Shown: positions 46,893 to 57,596 of the stretch, piece after piece
Layout of the letters: every line of letters begins with the position of its first letter
Position numbering within the stretch: the stretch's first letter is position 1
Source of the DNA: Cladobotryum mycophilum
Lineage: Eukaryota; Ascomycota; Sordariomycetes; Hypocreales; Hypocreaceae
Length of the DNA stretch: 64,000 bases
Reading direction: 5' to 3'
Assembly (NCBI GenBank): GCA_036429605.1
Contig: CM071591.1
Location: 3,472,001-3,536,000, forward strand
Position numbers and translations under genes: made by a program
Notes under the pieces: generated by a model
What the model was told of the DNA's origin: nothing
What the model saw: only the letters and a program-made list of their open reading frames with translations
Database searches by the model: none

Positions 46893-48670
46893 TCATCGGG
46901 GTGATGTGCGGAAGACAAGCTCTGTCTCGGGCGACTCTGGCGGCGTCTCAATTGGCTCCCCGTTCAGGAGATGGTCCCTCAATAACGGACCGTCCCACAA
47001 GTTCTCCCGCCAGGGCCAATCCTTGATCCTGACGAACAATCTTCGCCGTATCTCTGAATCGCTGCAGCTGGTTGCTGCCAGGTAAAGCGCGGAAATAACA
47101 CCAAAGTCTATGCTGAACCATGTCGCGGCGCCTGGCCCCAATGTCATCTGCAGCGTGTCCCTAATTCCGTCTGAAAGTTCCATGATTTCCTCGAATCGTG
47201 TGGAAGCCTCGATGGGCGGCGCATATGTCTTGCCTTCGGGCAGAGGGGTAATGTCGAGACAAAGAGCCGCGCTTCGTTGGTGAAGGCAGCGTGCCTGGTA
47301 CTTTAGATACTCCGTGGCTCTTACGGCGCGCTCAAAGTTTCCGAATGTTCCTCGATATCTCTCCAGTAGCTTAGCCACATGGTATGATCTCTGCTGCAAA
47401 ATGTTGTGCTGAAGCTTGAAGGCTGAGTGGTCCCAGGGCACTTCCTCTCTGTCATTATTCTTGCATAGCCAGATAAAGGCACAGACCTCCTGGTAAAAAA
47501 CGTCGACGATTTCCTGAAGGTGTTCGTGGGATACCACCTCGGAGGGAACTGAGCAGGTCTGTCGCGTCGTGGGTTTCCAGACATGGATAGACATGCTCGG
47601 GCGATTTTTAGTGGCCAGGAACCCGGCCGTTACCTCCCAACGGCATAGTAACCTGAGCATATACGTGGCGCGTGTGTGAGTATCATCGTTCCCCTTACTC
47701 CATTTCTCTGGCTTCTGGTAGATTTCGTCAATCTCGGCGGGGAGGTTGGTCATCAGTTTCAGACCGTTGATGATGTGCATCATGGCTGTTGGCCATTGGT
47801 TCCGCAGGATTTCGGTGTAAAAGAAGAAGATGCAAGCGATGATGATGATGCCAAAACGCTTTTGGGGCGGTGCCGCAATGTCGTAGATTTCCGCATTAAT
47901 GTTTTTCAAGGCCAGGTTGTAATGCTTAATGACAAAGCACTCCATCTTGTTCAGCGAACCCGTGAAATTTGGTCGACAGCCTGACATTTGGAAGTTCAGA
48001 TGAGCAGCACTGAGAGCGATGGTTGCGTGGCGGACGCTCTGGGACGCAAACACATATTCGGGCACGATGCTGCCCCAGAAAAAGCCATTTGCACGTTCCT
48101 GGATGCCGACAACATCCTCTGCAATGGGCAGCCACCGATGAATATAGTGGCGTTCCATCGGATCCCCGGTAAAGTCTGTAACAAGAGGCCGCTGCAAGGT
48201 GAGCTGCGTACTGGTAGGCCGGTCCTGGGGAAATAATTGGTGAGTTACGCCGGTTCTTCTGATATTAGTAGTCTTTGTTTTCGCGGCAGCCTTGTAGCCG
48301 TCACAGGTCCTGCCCGTGGAGATGCATCGTTGGCAAGCTGGTTTTTCCTCATCGCACTTGATTCTCCTGATTCTAACAGACAGTTAGTTTTTCCTTTGTT
48401 CGGTTCAATGAAACAACCGAGTACACAAAGTGAATATGCTTACTTGCTGTAGGATATTGGTTAGCTAACTTGTCGGCCAATTTGAGAGCAACAGCACGGA
48501 AGTGATGATGAGAAAGAGCCATACCAAGTAATGCATCCGGTTCGAACTTTTGGTTTCCCGGCTCTCCTCCGCTTCTCCCTTGGTAGCGAACCGTCACTGT
48601 CCCCTGGAGGACTAAGTATGAGCGTGCCAGAGGATGACGACGGCGAAGACAACGGGAGCGAAACTGCCAT
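46893..48670 (-). CDS. Zn(2)Cys(6) transcription factor with fungal-specific regulatory domain
   Basis: Exons 48670-48525, 48446-48444 and 48372-46893 give 542 residues. The binuclear zinc cluster is C46-x2-C49-x6-C56-x6-C63-x2-C66-x6-C73 with a basic linker. It is preceded by the basic block REKRRRAGKPKVR. Cys49 and Lys50 are assembled across two introns, via a 3-nt middle exon CAA flanked by CCTACAG and GTAAGC. The long C-terminal region (RWLPIAEDVVGIQERANGFF, SVRHATIALSAAHLNFQ) resembles the fungal transcription factor domain PF11951. The target genes cannot be read from the sequence; its promoter faces the long spacer toward the P450 gene. Confidence 0.9.
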
Positions 48671-48905
48671 GTTTTTGGTGGCGAGGATGCTGCATAGAGA
48701 TGCCGAGAAAGAAGCGAACACAAAATGATATATTTGGGACCGACTGAAGCAACAGAGATTGGAGAGGTACGGACCCGGTTTTAATGCGCTCACTCAACTC
48801 GGCCGAGAGAGAGAGAAGCCGGCAGTTGATGTAGGATGATTAATGTGGAATGGTGGATTATATAGATTGGACAGTATGCAGCAGCAGCAGCAGTGGTGGG
48901 ACGGT

Positions 48906-48996
48906 TGTATGTATGCATGTATGTATGTGTGTATGTATGTGTGTATGTATGTGTGTGTATATGTGTGTATGTATGGATGGATGGGTGTATGTAATA
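48906..48996. repeat. (ATGT)n/(GTGT)n microsatellite
   Basis: About 90 bases of imperfect TATG/TGTG repeats in the upstream region of the Zn2Cys6 gene. Confidence 0.9.
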
Positions 48997-50639
48997 TGTG
49001 TGGGCGTGATTTGTACAAAATGCCGAGTGATTTGATTGATTAATGCAAGGCAGTGCAGCGCAGCGTCGTGTCGTGTCGTGTGATGGGGGGGGGGGGTATT
49101 AGTATAGATAATAGGTATTTGCTGGTTGCTTGTTTTTGCCCTTGTAGCTGCGACTTGGGAACCTGCCCTTGCCCTGCTCTTGCCTGCCCTGCCTTGGCCA
49201 GCCTTGGCCAGCCTAGCTCTTCCAAGACCAAATTGAGAGAGAGAGAGCCCTGGAGAGGACGGACGGACTGAGCTGAGATGAGAGCTTCGTCTGACTCGGT
49301 AGATCTGTGCCGCGTTCTGTGTGCTGTGTGCTGTGTGCTTTGTGTGTGATGTGATGTGACGGAAGGGTTGCGGACTGGCTACTGCACTGCAGGCTTCGGC
49401 AACACGAAGCGATGGGGCTCTGCAGGGCTCGTTGGACCAACAGATAGAGGCGGGAATAAGAGTGTGGGAATGAAATTGGATGGTAGATGTACGGAGTAAT
49501 TAATAATAGATGGGCGTGGAATGGATGTCCACCTGAAGGGCGTAAAACAACCTTGAAACTAGAATTCAAGTTGCTGCTGCTGCCATCAACTCGAGCCAGG
49601 ATGGGGAGGGCAAATTGTCTGGCCGCCGCAGTGGATGATTCAGACAGAAACGCAAAAAAAAACAAGGAAATCCTGAATCATCAAGAGTAGGGAGAGAGAG
49701 AGAGAGACTCTTGTCCAATGAACGAATCAACGTTGGCCAAGATTTGGTCCGAGAGAAGAAGAAGAAGAAGAAGAGGAAGAAGAAGAAATGGCGTGTCGAA
49801 GAGAGTAGTGAGTGAGTCCCTTGTCTTGCCTTGCCTCTTGTCTTGCCTTGTCTGGCTGGGGTTCCATTTGAAAATGTGGGTGGCGTCCGAAATATGTCGC
49901 TGCTTCGCTGCCCACTTTCTGCAGCCACGGCGATGGGTTAACGCACCATCTCACTGCCGACTGGTGGTCTGTTCCTCTTTCATGCAGCCCTGGGGTGGGT
50001 TGGTGGTGAGAGGGAAAAGACGAATGCAGGATACGGTAGTGCACACAGACACAGACACATACATACGCAGAACGGGTACCTACTAGATAAGGTATCCAGC
50101 TTGTTGTCCCGTACTTGCAGCTTCGGGACAGGAACAGAGAGAGCCCGTAGCCATGGTTTGACGGTGCAGTAGTCAGTACTCCCTCCTCCGTAATAGAGTA
50201 GTAGCAGTGCAGTAGCAGTGGCAGTGGCAGTGCGTGCAGATGCACCTCGGAGTAATAAAATAGAATGGATAAAATTTGGATGGGGCTACACGGGCGGATC
50301 TCAGGGCAGTAGAGACACTTGATGGACGTAGTAGTACGCACTACAAGTAACAGAACTGACTAACGGCAGTATGAGGATCTCTCTTTCACCCTCTCTAATC
50401 TTCTTCTTCTTCTTTTTCTTCTTCTTCTCCCCAGGCTCCTCCCCTCCACCCTGCACAGACCATCGTCAGACCCTCTCTCCCGCGTCAACTCGGCGTCTTT
50501 GACCGCGCGACGACGCAAGGCAGGCCCAAAAAAGAAAAAAAAACAAAAAAAACAAGGCAAGGCAAAGCAGGACAGGGGTTTAGATCGGTGGAGGGGGAGA
50601 CGGATAGGGATGACGAGAACCAGAATCTCAACAGGGCAA

Positions 50640-50675
50640 AAGTCAGTCAGTGCCAGTCAGTCAGTCAGTCAGTCA
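50640..50675. repeat. (CAGT)n microsatellite
   Basis: Imperfect tandem CAGT units, the third such tract in the window. Confidence 0.85.
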
Positions 50676-51373
50676 TCCGTCCGTCGGAGAAAAAAAAAGA
50701 AGAAAAAGAGGAGACTCGTTTTGAAAAAAGTGGCAGGGCTGACAGGGCAGGCAAAATATCTAGAGTACATAGAGTAGAGAGGAAATGCAAGGCGATGCAA
50801 TGCAATGCGATGCGATGCGATGCAACAGACAGGCAGCAGAAATAAGAAGCAGCTGGAAAAAGCTCCAACAATGCAACCCTCGTCGGCGAACCAGAACGAG
50901 TTTCTTCAATGACGACGCCAGTTCTCTCCCCTCACACTCACACTCGCACTCACATCTTTCCTCCTCCTCCTCCTCCTCCTCCTCCATGTTCTCTTTCCTC
51001 CCCCTCCTCCACTTATTGCCATGTTTCTCCCCGAATAGTGCATTCTGCATTGTACACGCCCCCCAGGGCCCCGGTTCAAGTAATATACCCAGTCCATATC
51101 ATCTCCGTATACTCCGTGGAAAATTGTCCCCTTCTCCCTTCTTCCCACCCGTATCTACCAGTATGTACAATCCAACTTTGCTTCTTCACCTCCATTCACC
51201 CAACTCACCAGAACTACGGTGTAAAAAAAAACTCCCAATAAAAAAAAGACTCCTCCTCTCTTAATATAGCTTAGGGTTGACCAAACAAACGGGCGCCCGC
51301 TGCCGCCAAGGGTCCCCTCCACGACCGATTTAGTGCCTAAGTCGAACGCTTGAAAGGGACCGATGCAACGATA

Positions 51374-51557
51374 GGAGAGAGAACTCTTTCTCCCCCTAAA
51401 AGAAGCCCTAAAGGACGGAGGCGACGCCAGGAAAAGCGTCCTTGTAGCGCACTGGGGCAAAGCACGCAAGCCCTTGGTAGGGCTGTTCAAGCGGTCCGGC
51501 TACCCGGATTCCTGATCCCGAAGCTGTCCTAAGAAGCCAAGTTTGAGGCGGCTTCTT
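51374..51557. other. Hairpin-rich, non-repetitive island (possible structured RNA or foreign fragment)
   Basis: Five consecutive stem-loops are visible: 51374-51381 with 51386-51393 (8 pairs, one G-U); 51411-51417 with 51437-51443 (7 pairs); 51469-51473 with 51480-51484 (5 pairs); 51495-51499 with 51504-51508 (5 pairs, 4-nt loop); 51531-51538 with 51550-51557 (8 pairs). The surrounding about 300 bases are G/C-rich and free of microsatellites, unlike both flanks, and have no sustained coding frame. I could not match it to RNase P, SRP, U-RNAs, telomerase RNA or 5S rRNA. The strand is unknown. A nuclear insertion of organellar or foreign DNA is an alternative. Confidence 0.35.
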
Positions 51558-52536
51558 GCGTGTTTGCCGATGATGAACCCTGGGCCAGCTAGCTAGTAGA
51601 ACAAGAAGTATGTACTACGGGAGTAGAAACCAACCCAATCATGTGCATGCAAGCATCTTGGTGTTTATGGAACATGATAGAAACCTCGAGTACTCAAAAG
51701 TATTTCGGACAGAATGGAAATAAGGTTAAACCCAAATGGATACTCCCCTCTCCCGTCCATGGATCTTTGCCATCTCTCTCCGAGTACGGAGACTGACCAC
51801 ATGATGTTTCGATTCATCACATCTCAAAACCAAGAGACTGCCTATCAATTTCTTTTGATTTGCTTGCCAAGAGACCCTTTTCAAATCACAATCGATATTC
51901 TAATCATACCGACTCCATAATACATACTACGCCTCTCCCTGCAGCTCCAAGGGTTACCACGCGCAATCGACTCGTTGACACCTTGCCTTGCTAAACATGT
52001 GTGTCTGCCCTCGATCCACTTGCCATGGGGGTGAAGCCAGGTTTAAATTACCATTCCATGGCTTTTTTCTCGCCTCGTCCCCCTCCCCTGTCTATGTGCT
52101 GTTAAAGTAGCATGACCGAGGACACTTTTCTTCCGCCATTTTGTCGAGACATCCCCCCCCCCCAGTTCTTCTCCACTGGAATGAAGCCGATTCATCCAGT
52201 CCAAGGGAGAGAAAGACAAAAAAGAAAAAGAAACATCAACTCGCCAATGTTTACTAATCCCATGTTTAGGGAAAATACCCCGACGTGTGCCGAAAATGAT
52301 GCTATGTGCATAAGAGGCATCCTTTCAATGCAGGGATAGCCGTCATGTAAGACATCCCGCGCGGATCATGAATAGACACTCATACAAGTACAAGCATCTC
52401 CCTTTCGACCAACGGCGGTGGCATGCCGCCATTATGCCGCTTGCCGCACATTGGTTAACACACCTACACACGCTCTCCACTTACAGATAGTCGTTTGACC
52501 AACCTTGATTTGATCCTTCCGACACAAAATGCTGTC

Positions 52537-54446
52537 TCAGTCCCGCAGTGATTCAAACTTGACAAATAGTCGAACGTCGCATAGAATGCCCACGAACCCC
52601 TCTGCCCCGGGATATTCCGTTTCATCGGCAACAGTTGTCTTGTAGTTGCTGTAGATACCCGTGAGCGCGAACCGCAACACTAAAAGGAAAATAACCAAGT
52701 TAGAGAAGGGGGCCTTGCCTTTGAAAGGGGCTCCTTGAAACGTCGTTTTGATACTTACACTCCCAGGTGACCTGTTGGCCGACGCATCCTCTACTACCCC
52801 CGCCAAAAGACATGAACCAGCCCGATTCGTTGCAACCTCCGCTCATCCAACGGCGCGGGTCCCAACTCAACGGGTCTGGGTAAAGCTCCTCCTGGGTATG
52901 CAGCATCCGACCGCAAGCGCCGACTCGAATACCCGGCGGTAGATCCTTTAGCGGTCCGATGGTTGTCTTGCGGTTTGGCGGCGTTACCCGCGGATCAATG
53001 CCGGGGATCGTGTTGCGCAACCGGAGGCCTTCCTTGATAACACCGTTGAGGAGAGGGAGTTGCTGTAGTGCGGTGGGTGATGGAATTGCGTCTGCCAAAG
53101 TCATGCCCTTGTGATAATAGAATGGCGTCTCCAAAGAGAGAAGCTCCCTCCGGAGTTCGTCTTGTATGTCGGAGTGCCGGCTGAGTTCATAGACGATGTA
53201 GGCGAATGTTGATCCTGGTTAGGCATATATACATGTGAGTAATTATAATGTTAGTACACCTGCTTTTGTTGTACGCACCAAAAACATCTCTCGTAGCAAC
53301 TATTCACAAAAGATTCCATTAGCGGCATATCCAACCTCAAATTAGGGCAATTCTTACTTATTTGATCGAGACATTCACCTGCGAGCTCATTCTCCTGGTT
53401 CAAACTGGGAATGAAACCCCTGTCGATGCCCGCTTCTTGTGCCATCGATGCCCTGATGGCGTCGACAATAATTGGCAGCTCTCCATCGGGGAGAGGAACG
53501 CCAGCCTCCTCGCTTTTCCGTATAGCCGCTTCCGACGCCTTGACTTTTGCCGTGGACCATTCCTCAAATTCTCTGCTGGCTTTGTCCCAGCCGCGAGGAA
53601 CTATGGGGGCACCAATTGCACGGAGAAACTTGGTCAGCAGCGGATGTTCCAAACGCCAGTACAATGCGTCGGGATCAAACCAGACGTTATACCGTTCTAG
53701 CCATTCATTTCGTGCCCCCTCATCCTCCATGAAGCGTGTGCCTCTGGACAATCCAAACACAAAAGCGGATGCGTAATCCAACCCAAACGACTGCAGGATC
53801 GGAACAATGTCCATGGTCCCCTGTCCATTTGAGGCCACATGGTTGATGATAGGAAGTAGCCGTTCAACCAAGACAGTTTTTAAAACTGTCTGGGCATGAG
53901 GTGACGTTTGTAGAAACGATAGTAGGTACACCCCGGCTATCCTACGTCGATAATATGCATGTTCCTTGCCTAGGGCGATAAATGACCTGCTGGCTCTACA
54001 AGTCGAGCAGTTAGCACATCTAACATGCATAATCGCAAGACATCATGACGGGAAGAAGGGGGACCTTACCCATGAGTTCTGTAATTTGCATATGTCTTGT
54101 GCTTGTCGAGATTATTAGCCCCTACGCCATAGATGCTTAAAACGGCTTCCTTTGTATTGGCAGCGAATTCATCCGGTCCAAGGCGAATATACGGGCCTTT
54201 GCGGGCGAAGGCGTCAGCGAGGACATCCAAATATGTCCCGCGCCATCGATGCCATTGAATCCACAGGTCGGTTACATTTGCTAGCGGGTGGACTGAAGGT
54301 AATTTGGACAACGGTGAGAGGAAGATGCGATAGACTATGAGCTTGTAGACAACCGCCAAGGCAATAGCTACACCCGCCACGGCGTATAATGTAGATGGAG
54401 TTAGAATCATCATACAGGCCCGGCGTACAGATTGAACGGCATTCAT
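52537..54446 (-). CDS. Cytochrome P450 monooxygenase, microsomal type
   Basis: Five exons: 54446-54070, 53995-53358, 53299-53279, 53214-52759 and 52679-52537, all GT-AG and phase-consistent, giving 544 residues. An N-terminal membrane anchor (about 16-40) precedes SPLSKLPSVHP. The C-helix region is HAYYRRRIAG. The third exon is only 21 nt and supplies part of the I-helix (IATRDVFGSTFAYIVYEL). The K-helix ExxR is in IKEGLRLRNTIPG, the PxRW-like element in DPRRWMSGG, and the haem loop is FGGGSRGCVG with the Cys ligand. The family within P450s is not assigned, and the substrate is unknown. Electrons would come from the CPR elsewhere in the window. Confidence 0.92.
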
Positions 54447-55921
54447 CCGAGACTGTTTCTAGAAGAGACAAGAGGAGGAGGAGGAGAAGGGAAGAGAGGA
54501 GAGGAGAAGAGAGGACAGGTAGCAATGACTAATGTTATTATTCTCGAATCCCTGTTCCCCAAATCCTGCATTGTGAAACATTAACTGAGAAGTTTGTCAT
54601 AAAAATGGGATGCCCGAAATCCCCAGCACTGCTGAAAAGACGGCGTACTACTCCAACTTGCGGATCATTTCTGCAGTAGCCTTTTGCACTTTTGGAGATT
54701 CATTTCCCGATGACCGCATGCATGAGACATTCAACACGGACAATTGCACGGCGTAGGCGAAGAAGCGGCGAGGGGACGGCAAGAAGTGGAGTGAGGGTGG
54801 ATTCGATCCTGATGCGGACCGATCCATCGAGTTGCTAGTACAAGTATATGGGATGTTCTCGAGTCTCATGCTCAGATCCATGTGAAATATAGTTGTTCCA
54901 TACGTTGCGCAGGGATGAATAATAAGGTTTCTAGAAGAAATAGAAGCTCCTATTTACCCTGGCTAGATTATGGGGATCTCTTCTGGCAACAAGCTGCCGG
55001 TTTTGAGGTGATTCCAGTTCAAACTTGAACTTGGTAGCTGAAGGTATGCGGAGCTAGGTAACGTAGCAATGTCTAGTCGGTCCCGCTCTAGAACATCAGT
55101 CCCTATTACTAAGAGGTTGAATAAAAGCAGGACAAAACTTTGCCTAATTCGTGGTTTTTTTCTTCAGTCGTAGTGAAACATTGCTTCTTTCAGAGGGGCG
55201 TGCTGAGGGTGGGTTTTCTTGACCGTTCTTCAGGAGAGCCATGCAGAATTGATGAGGGGAAAAAAGCATGGCAAAAGGCGGTATTGGCGCAGGCTGTTCC
55301 GATTAAGGAATATGTGTCTCATATCGACCCCGTGCCTCGTTGCAGTTTGCTGAATGGTGATATCGCTACTTTGTATATGCACTCGATTCGAGTTCTCATC
55401 TCCTATACTTGATACTGACGCCGTTTATTAATAGTGTCATGCAATTCATTACCCCTTGTTAGTGTTGCAAAGCTGCAAGAGGTCTTCAAGCGGGGGCATC
55501 AGTGGGCGGAGCTTGGCATTCTTCCTATAAACTCGTCTGATCGTGATCTCACTCTTCAAGCAACTAGATATTGTCTAGGCCATGGCCCATGTGCATGTGC
55601 GGCTTCCTGTCTGAATGGCACCAATCAGGGGACAAATCATTAGAAATCCGCTTCAAAACTAGCCAACTGTTTGAAAGGGTTCAGCTCTTGGCACAGACGC
55701 AAAGTTGGCTCAGCGTTTGCCTGTTACCATTATGCATAAGTAGTAGGGCCACCGGCCATCAACTCAAACCTGGTTACTCGTCCGTCGTTTCGTTTCGAGA
55801 GATGATCAGAGTGATTGTGTGTGATCCACAGGAAGCTTGATTTGCTGTTTCAAACATTTCTGAATATAGGATCCATGATAGCCTCTTGCAATTCCTGTGA
55901 GATGTCGCACCGGTTTCTATC
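54447..55921. other. Spacer upstream of the P450 gene
   Basis: 1475 bases with the P450 promoter and a GAGGA-rich tract (54470-54516). Plus-strand frames at 55140-55412, 55434-55643 and 55571-55840 are short and unassigned. They sit immediately upstream of the amidinotransferase pseudogene and could be decayed coding DNA. Confidence 0.45.
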
Positions 55922-56928
55922 GTTGATGAATGGTCAGCCTTGAAGTCTGCCCCTGTTGACGTGGCAGACCACTCATCTTGGCTGTCAGAGCCGGTTCATA
56001 TGACCATCCATATAGCGGCATCAAGGTATAGATCCAAAGTCTGACCTTTCAACCCATTCCCGACTGAGATTGCAAAAAGTGTCAAAAAGCACTGGATAAC
56101 TCTGCCTCGATTCTAGAGCAAAATAGGGCCCGCGTTTATCAACCAAAGGAAGTCAACTGGGCCAAACTTGGAGGTTATACTTGGGCCATGCCCCGAGACT
56201 GCTCCATGACTATTGACAACACAACCGTTGAGTCGTTATTTCCATGGGACTGTCATCATAACGAGGTTGAACTCGCTTACTCGGGAATCCTGGATGAGAT
56301 CAAAAGAGCAGGTGGTCCAGCATGAACCTGCTAAGCCCCTATCATTGTTAGCCCCGATACGATTTATGGCGGCGTGAATCATGATACGTGGACGATCAAT
56401 AACAGTGGTCCAGCTTTTGATACGGCTGATTTTATGCGATCCAGAAAGACCATGGTTGTGCAACCCAGCAATGTGACCAAGCCCCAGGGCGTTGGATGCC
56501 TGAGGGCCCTGCTGCCCGAGGGATACACTGTCGGGCTTCTGAAAACCACGGATGACCATGCTATGCACATCGATGTGACCCTCTCCGACTTCGCAAGGGC
56601 CTGATGATTTATAGCCTAGACTATGTTTCCGGGGAGGAGCTTCGCTGTCACGTTGTGTTTGCCCATTGGGAGTTTATTCCTTATCCCTTTGGTTCCAGAG
56701 CCTCGCGAGCCCCCGAACCCGCCATTATTTGTGTCCTCGGCTTGGCTGCTGCACACACAATGCACTGGGCTTGGATGAGAAACGGGTCGTTTTGGGGCGC
56801 AGGATACGCGGCTCGCCGACTGGCTAAAGACATTTGGCATGGAGTCAATCCTGGTTCCCTTCCAGCAGGTTAACAGCATGGAGGGCTCGGTTCATTGCGC
56901 TACAATTGATATCATTAGAAGATCATGA
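55922..56928 (+). pseudogene. Degenerate glycine amidinotransferase-like gene
   Basis: Protein fragments align in order with arginine:glycine amidinotransferase / StrB-type amidinotransferases, which move an amidino group from arginine to an amine. They are: VDEWSALK (55922 onward); GGYTWAMPRDCSMTIDN and ELAYSGILDEI in the frame from 56101; PDTIYGGVN, PAFDTADFM, LPEGYTVGLLKTTDDHAMHI in the same frame; LMIYSLDYVSGEELRCHVVF from 56601 in a second frame; LDEKRVVL (56771) in a third; and DTRLADWLKTFGMES to MEGSVHCATIDIIRRS, back in the first frame, ending at TGA 56926-56928. The catalytic-type Cys in HCAT is still present. In-frame stops occur at 56323 (TGA) and 56332 (TAA), and at least three further frame changes follow. 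No intact start is visible. It is not functional as written. Confidence 0.83.
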
Positions 56929-57596
56929 GTAATGAAAGTTGGTTTTGCTAGATGAGCGATGAATCGAGTTACCTTGCAGGCCCCCGAGAAATTTTGCCTT
57001 CTATTGATAATTACTCGGCCATTGGTGTGTATCGTCTTCTCCCAGCCTCTGCAGAAGACAGCTGTAGTATTTTAATGTAGCAGGGAGTGCACTGACGGGC
57101 TGGACAGATGGAGAGAAGCATAAGTAAACTTTGCCATCTTTGCATGCCCGAGGTAACCGATTCGTAGGGACGTCAACGAAGATTGAATTGACATCCTGCC
57201 GTACGCGAAAGCAGCATATTGCAAATGGGATCTAATCATAGACAAGAAGTGGCAGATTAAGAGATGTTTGCCGGAGCATCATAGGCTTGAGATGTAAAGG
57301 TGAAAGAGATATGCGACTTTGAAGAGATCCATCTCTGATGGGAGGAGCTTATCTCTCAGCGAGTCGACGCCTATACAGTCCCACCCCCAGTCCATCCATC
57401 TATGAACAGTGAGCGTCGATGGCGGGGCTCCTCCCTAAGTCACTGCTGCTACCGCCACTACCTAATCGCAGTCGCGCCAAATCATCTCTGCTGTAGTCAA
57501 GCTCTTCTGGGACAAAAGTCAACCACGCGAAATCACGAACCCACGAAACGGCACCGCAAGAACCCATAAGCCACTGCACCATAACTTGGATGCAGA
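56929..57596. other. Spacer between the pseudogene and the cyclin gene
   Basis: 668 bases without recognisable coding content. It presumably holds the cyclin promoter. Confidence 0.5.

Larger units (their letters stand above)
48671..52536. other. 3.9-kb spacer between the Zn2Cys6 gene and the P450 gene
   Basis: Mostly microsatellite and low-complexity DNA: ATGT repeats, a G12 run (49085-49096), AAG tracts near 49756 and 50400, a GTCA tract at 50640-50675, TCC repeats near 50958-50982 and a C11 run (52153-52163). The exception is a non-repetitive G/C-rich island at about 51255-51570, listed separately. No protein gene could be supported. Confidence 0.5.
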
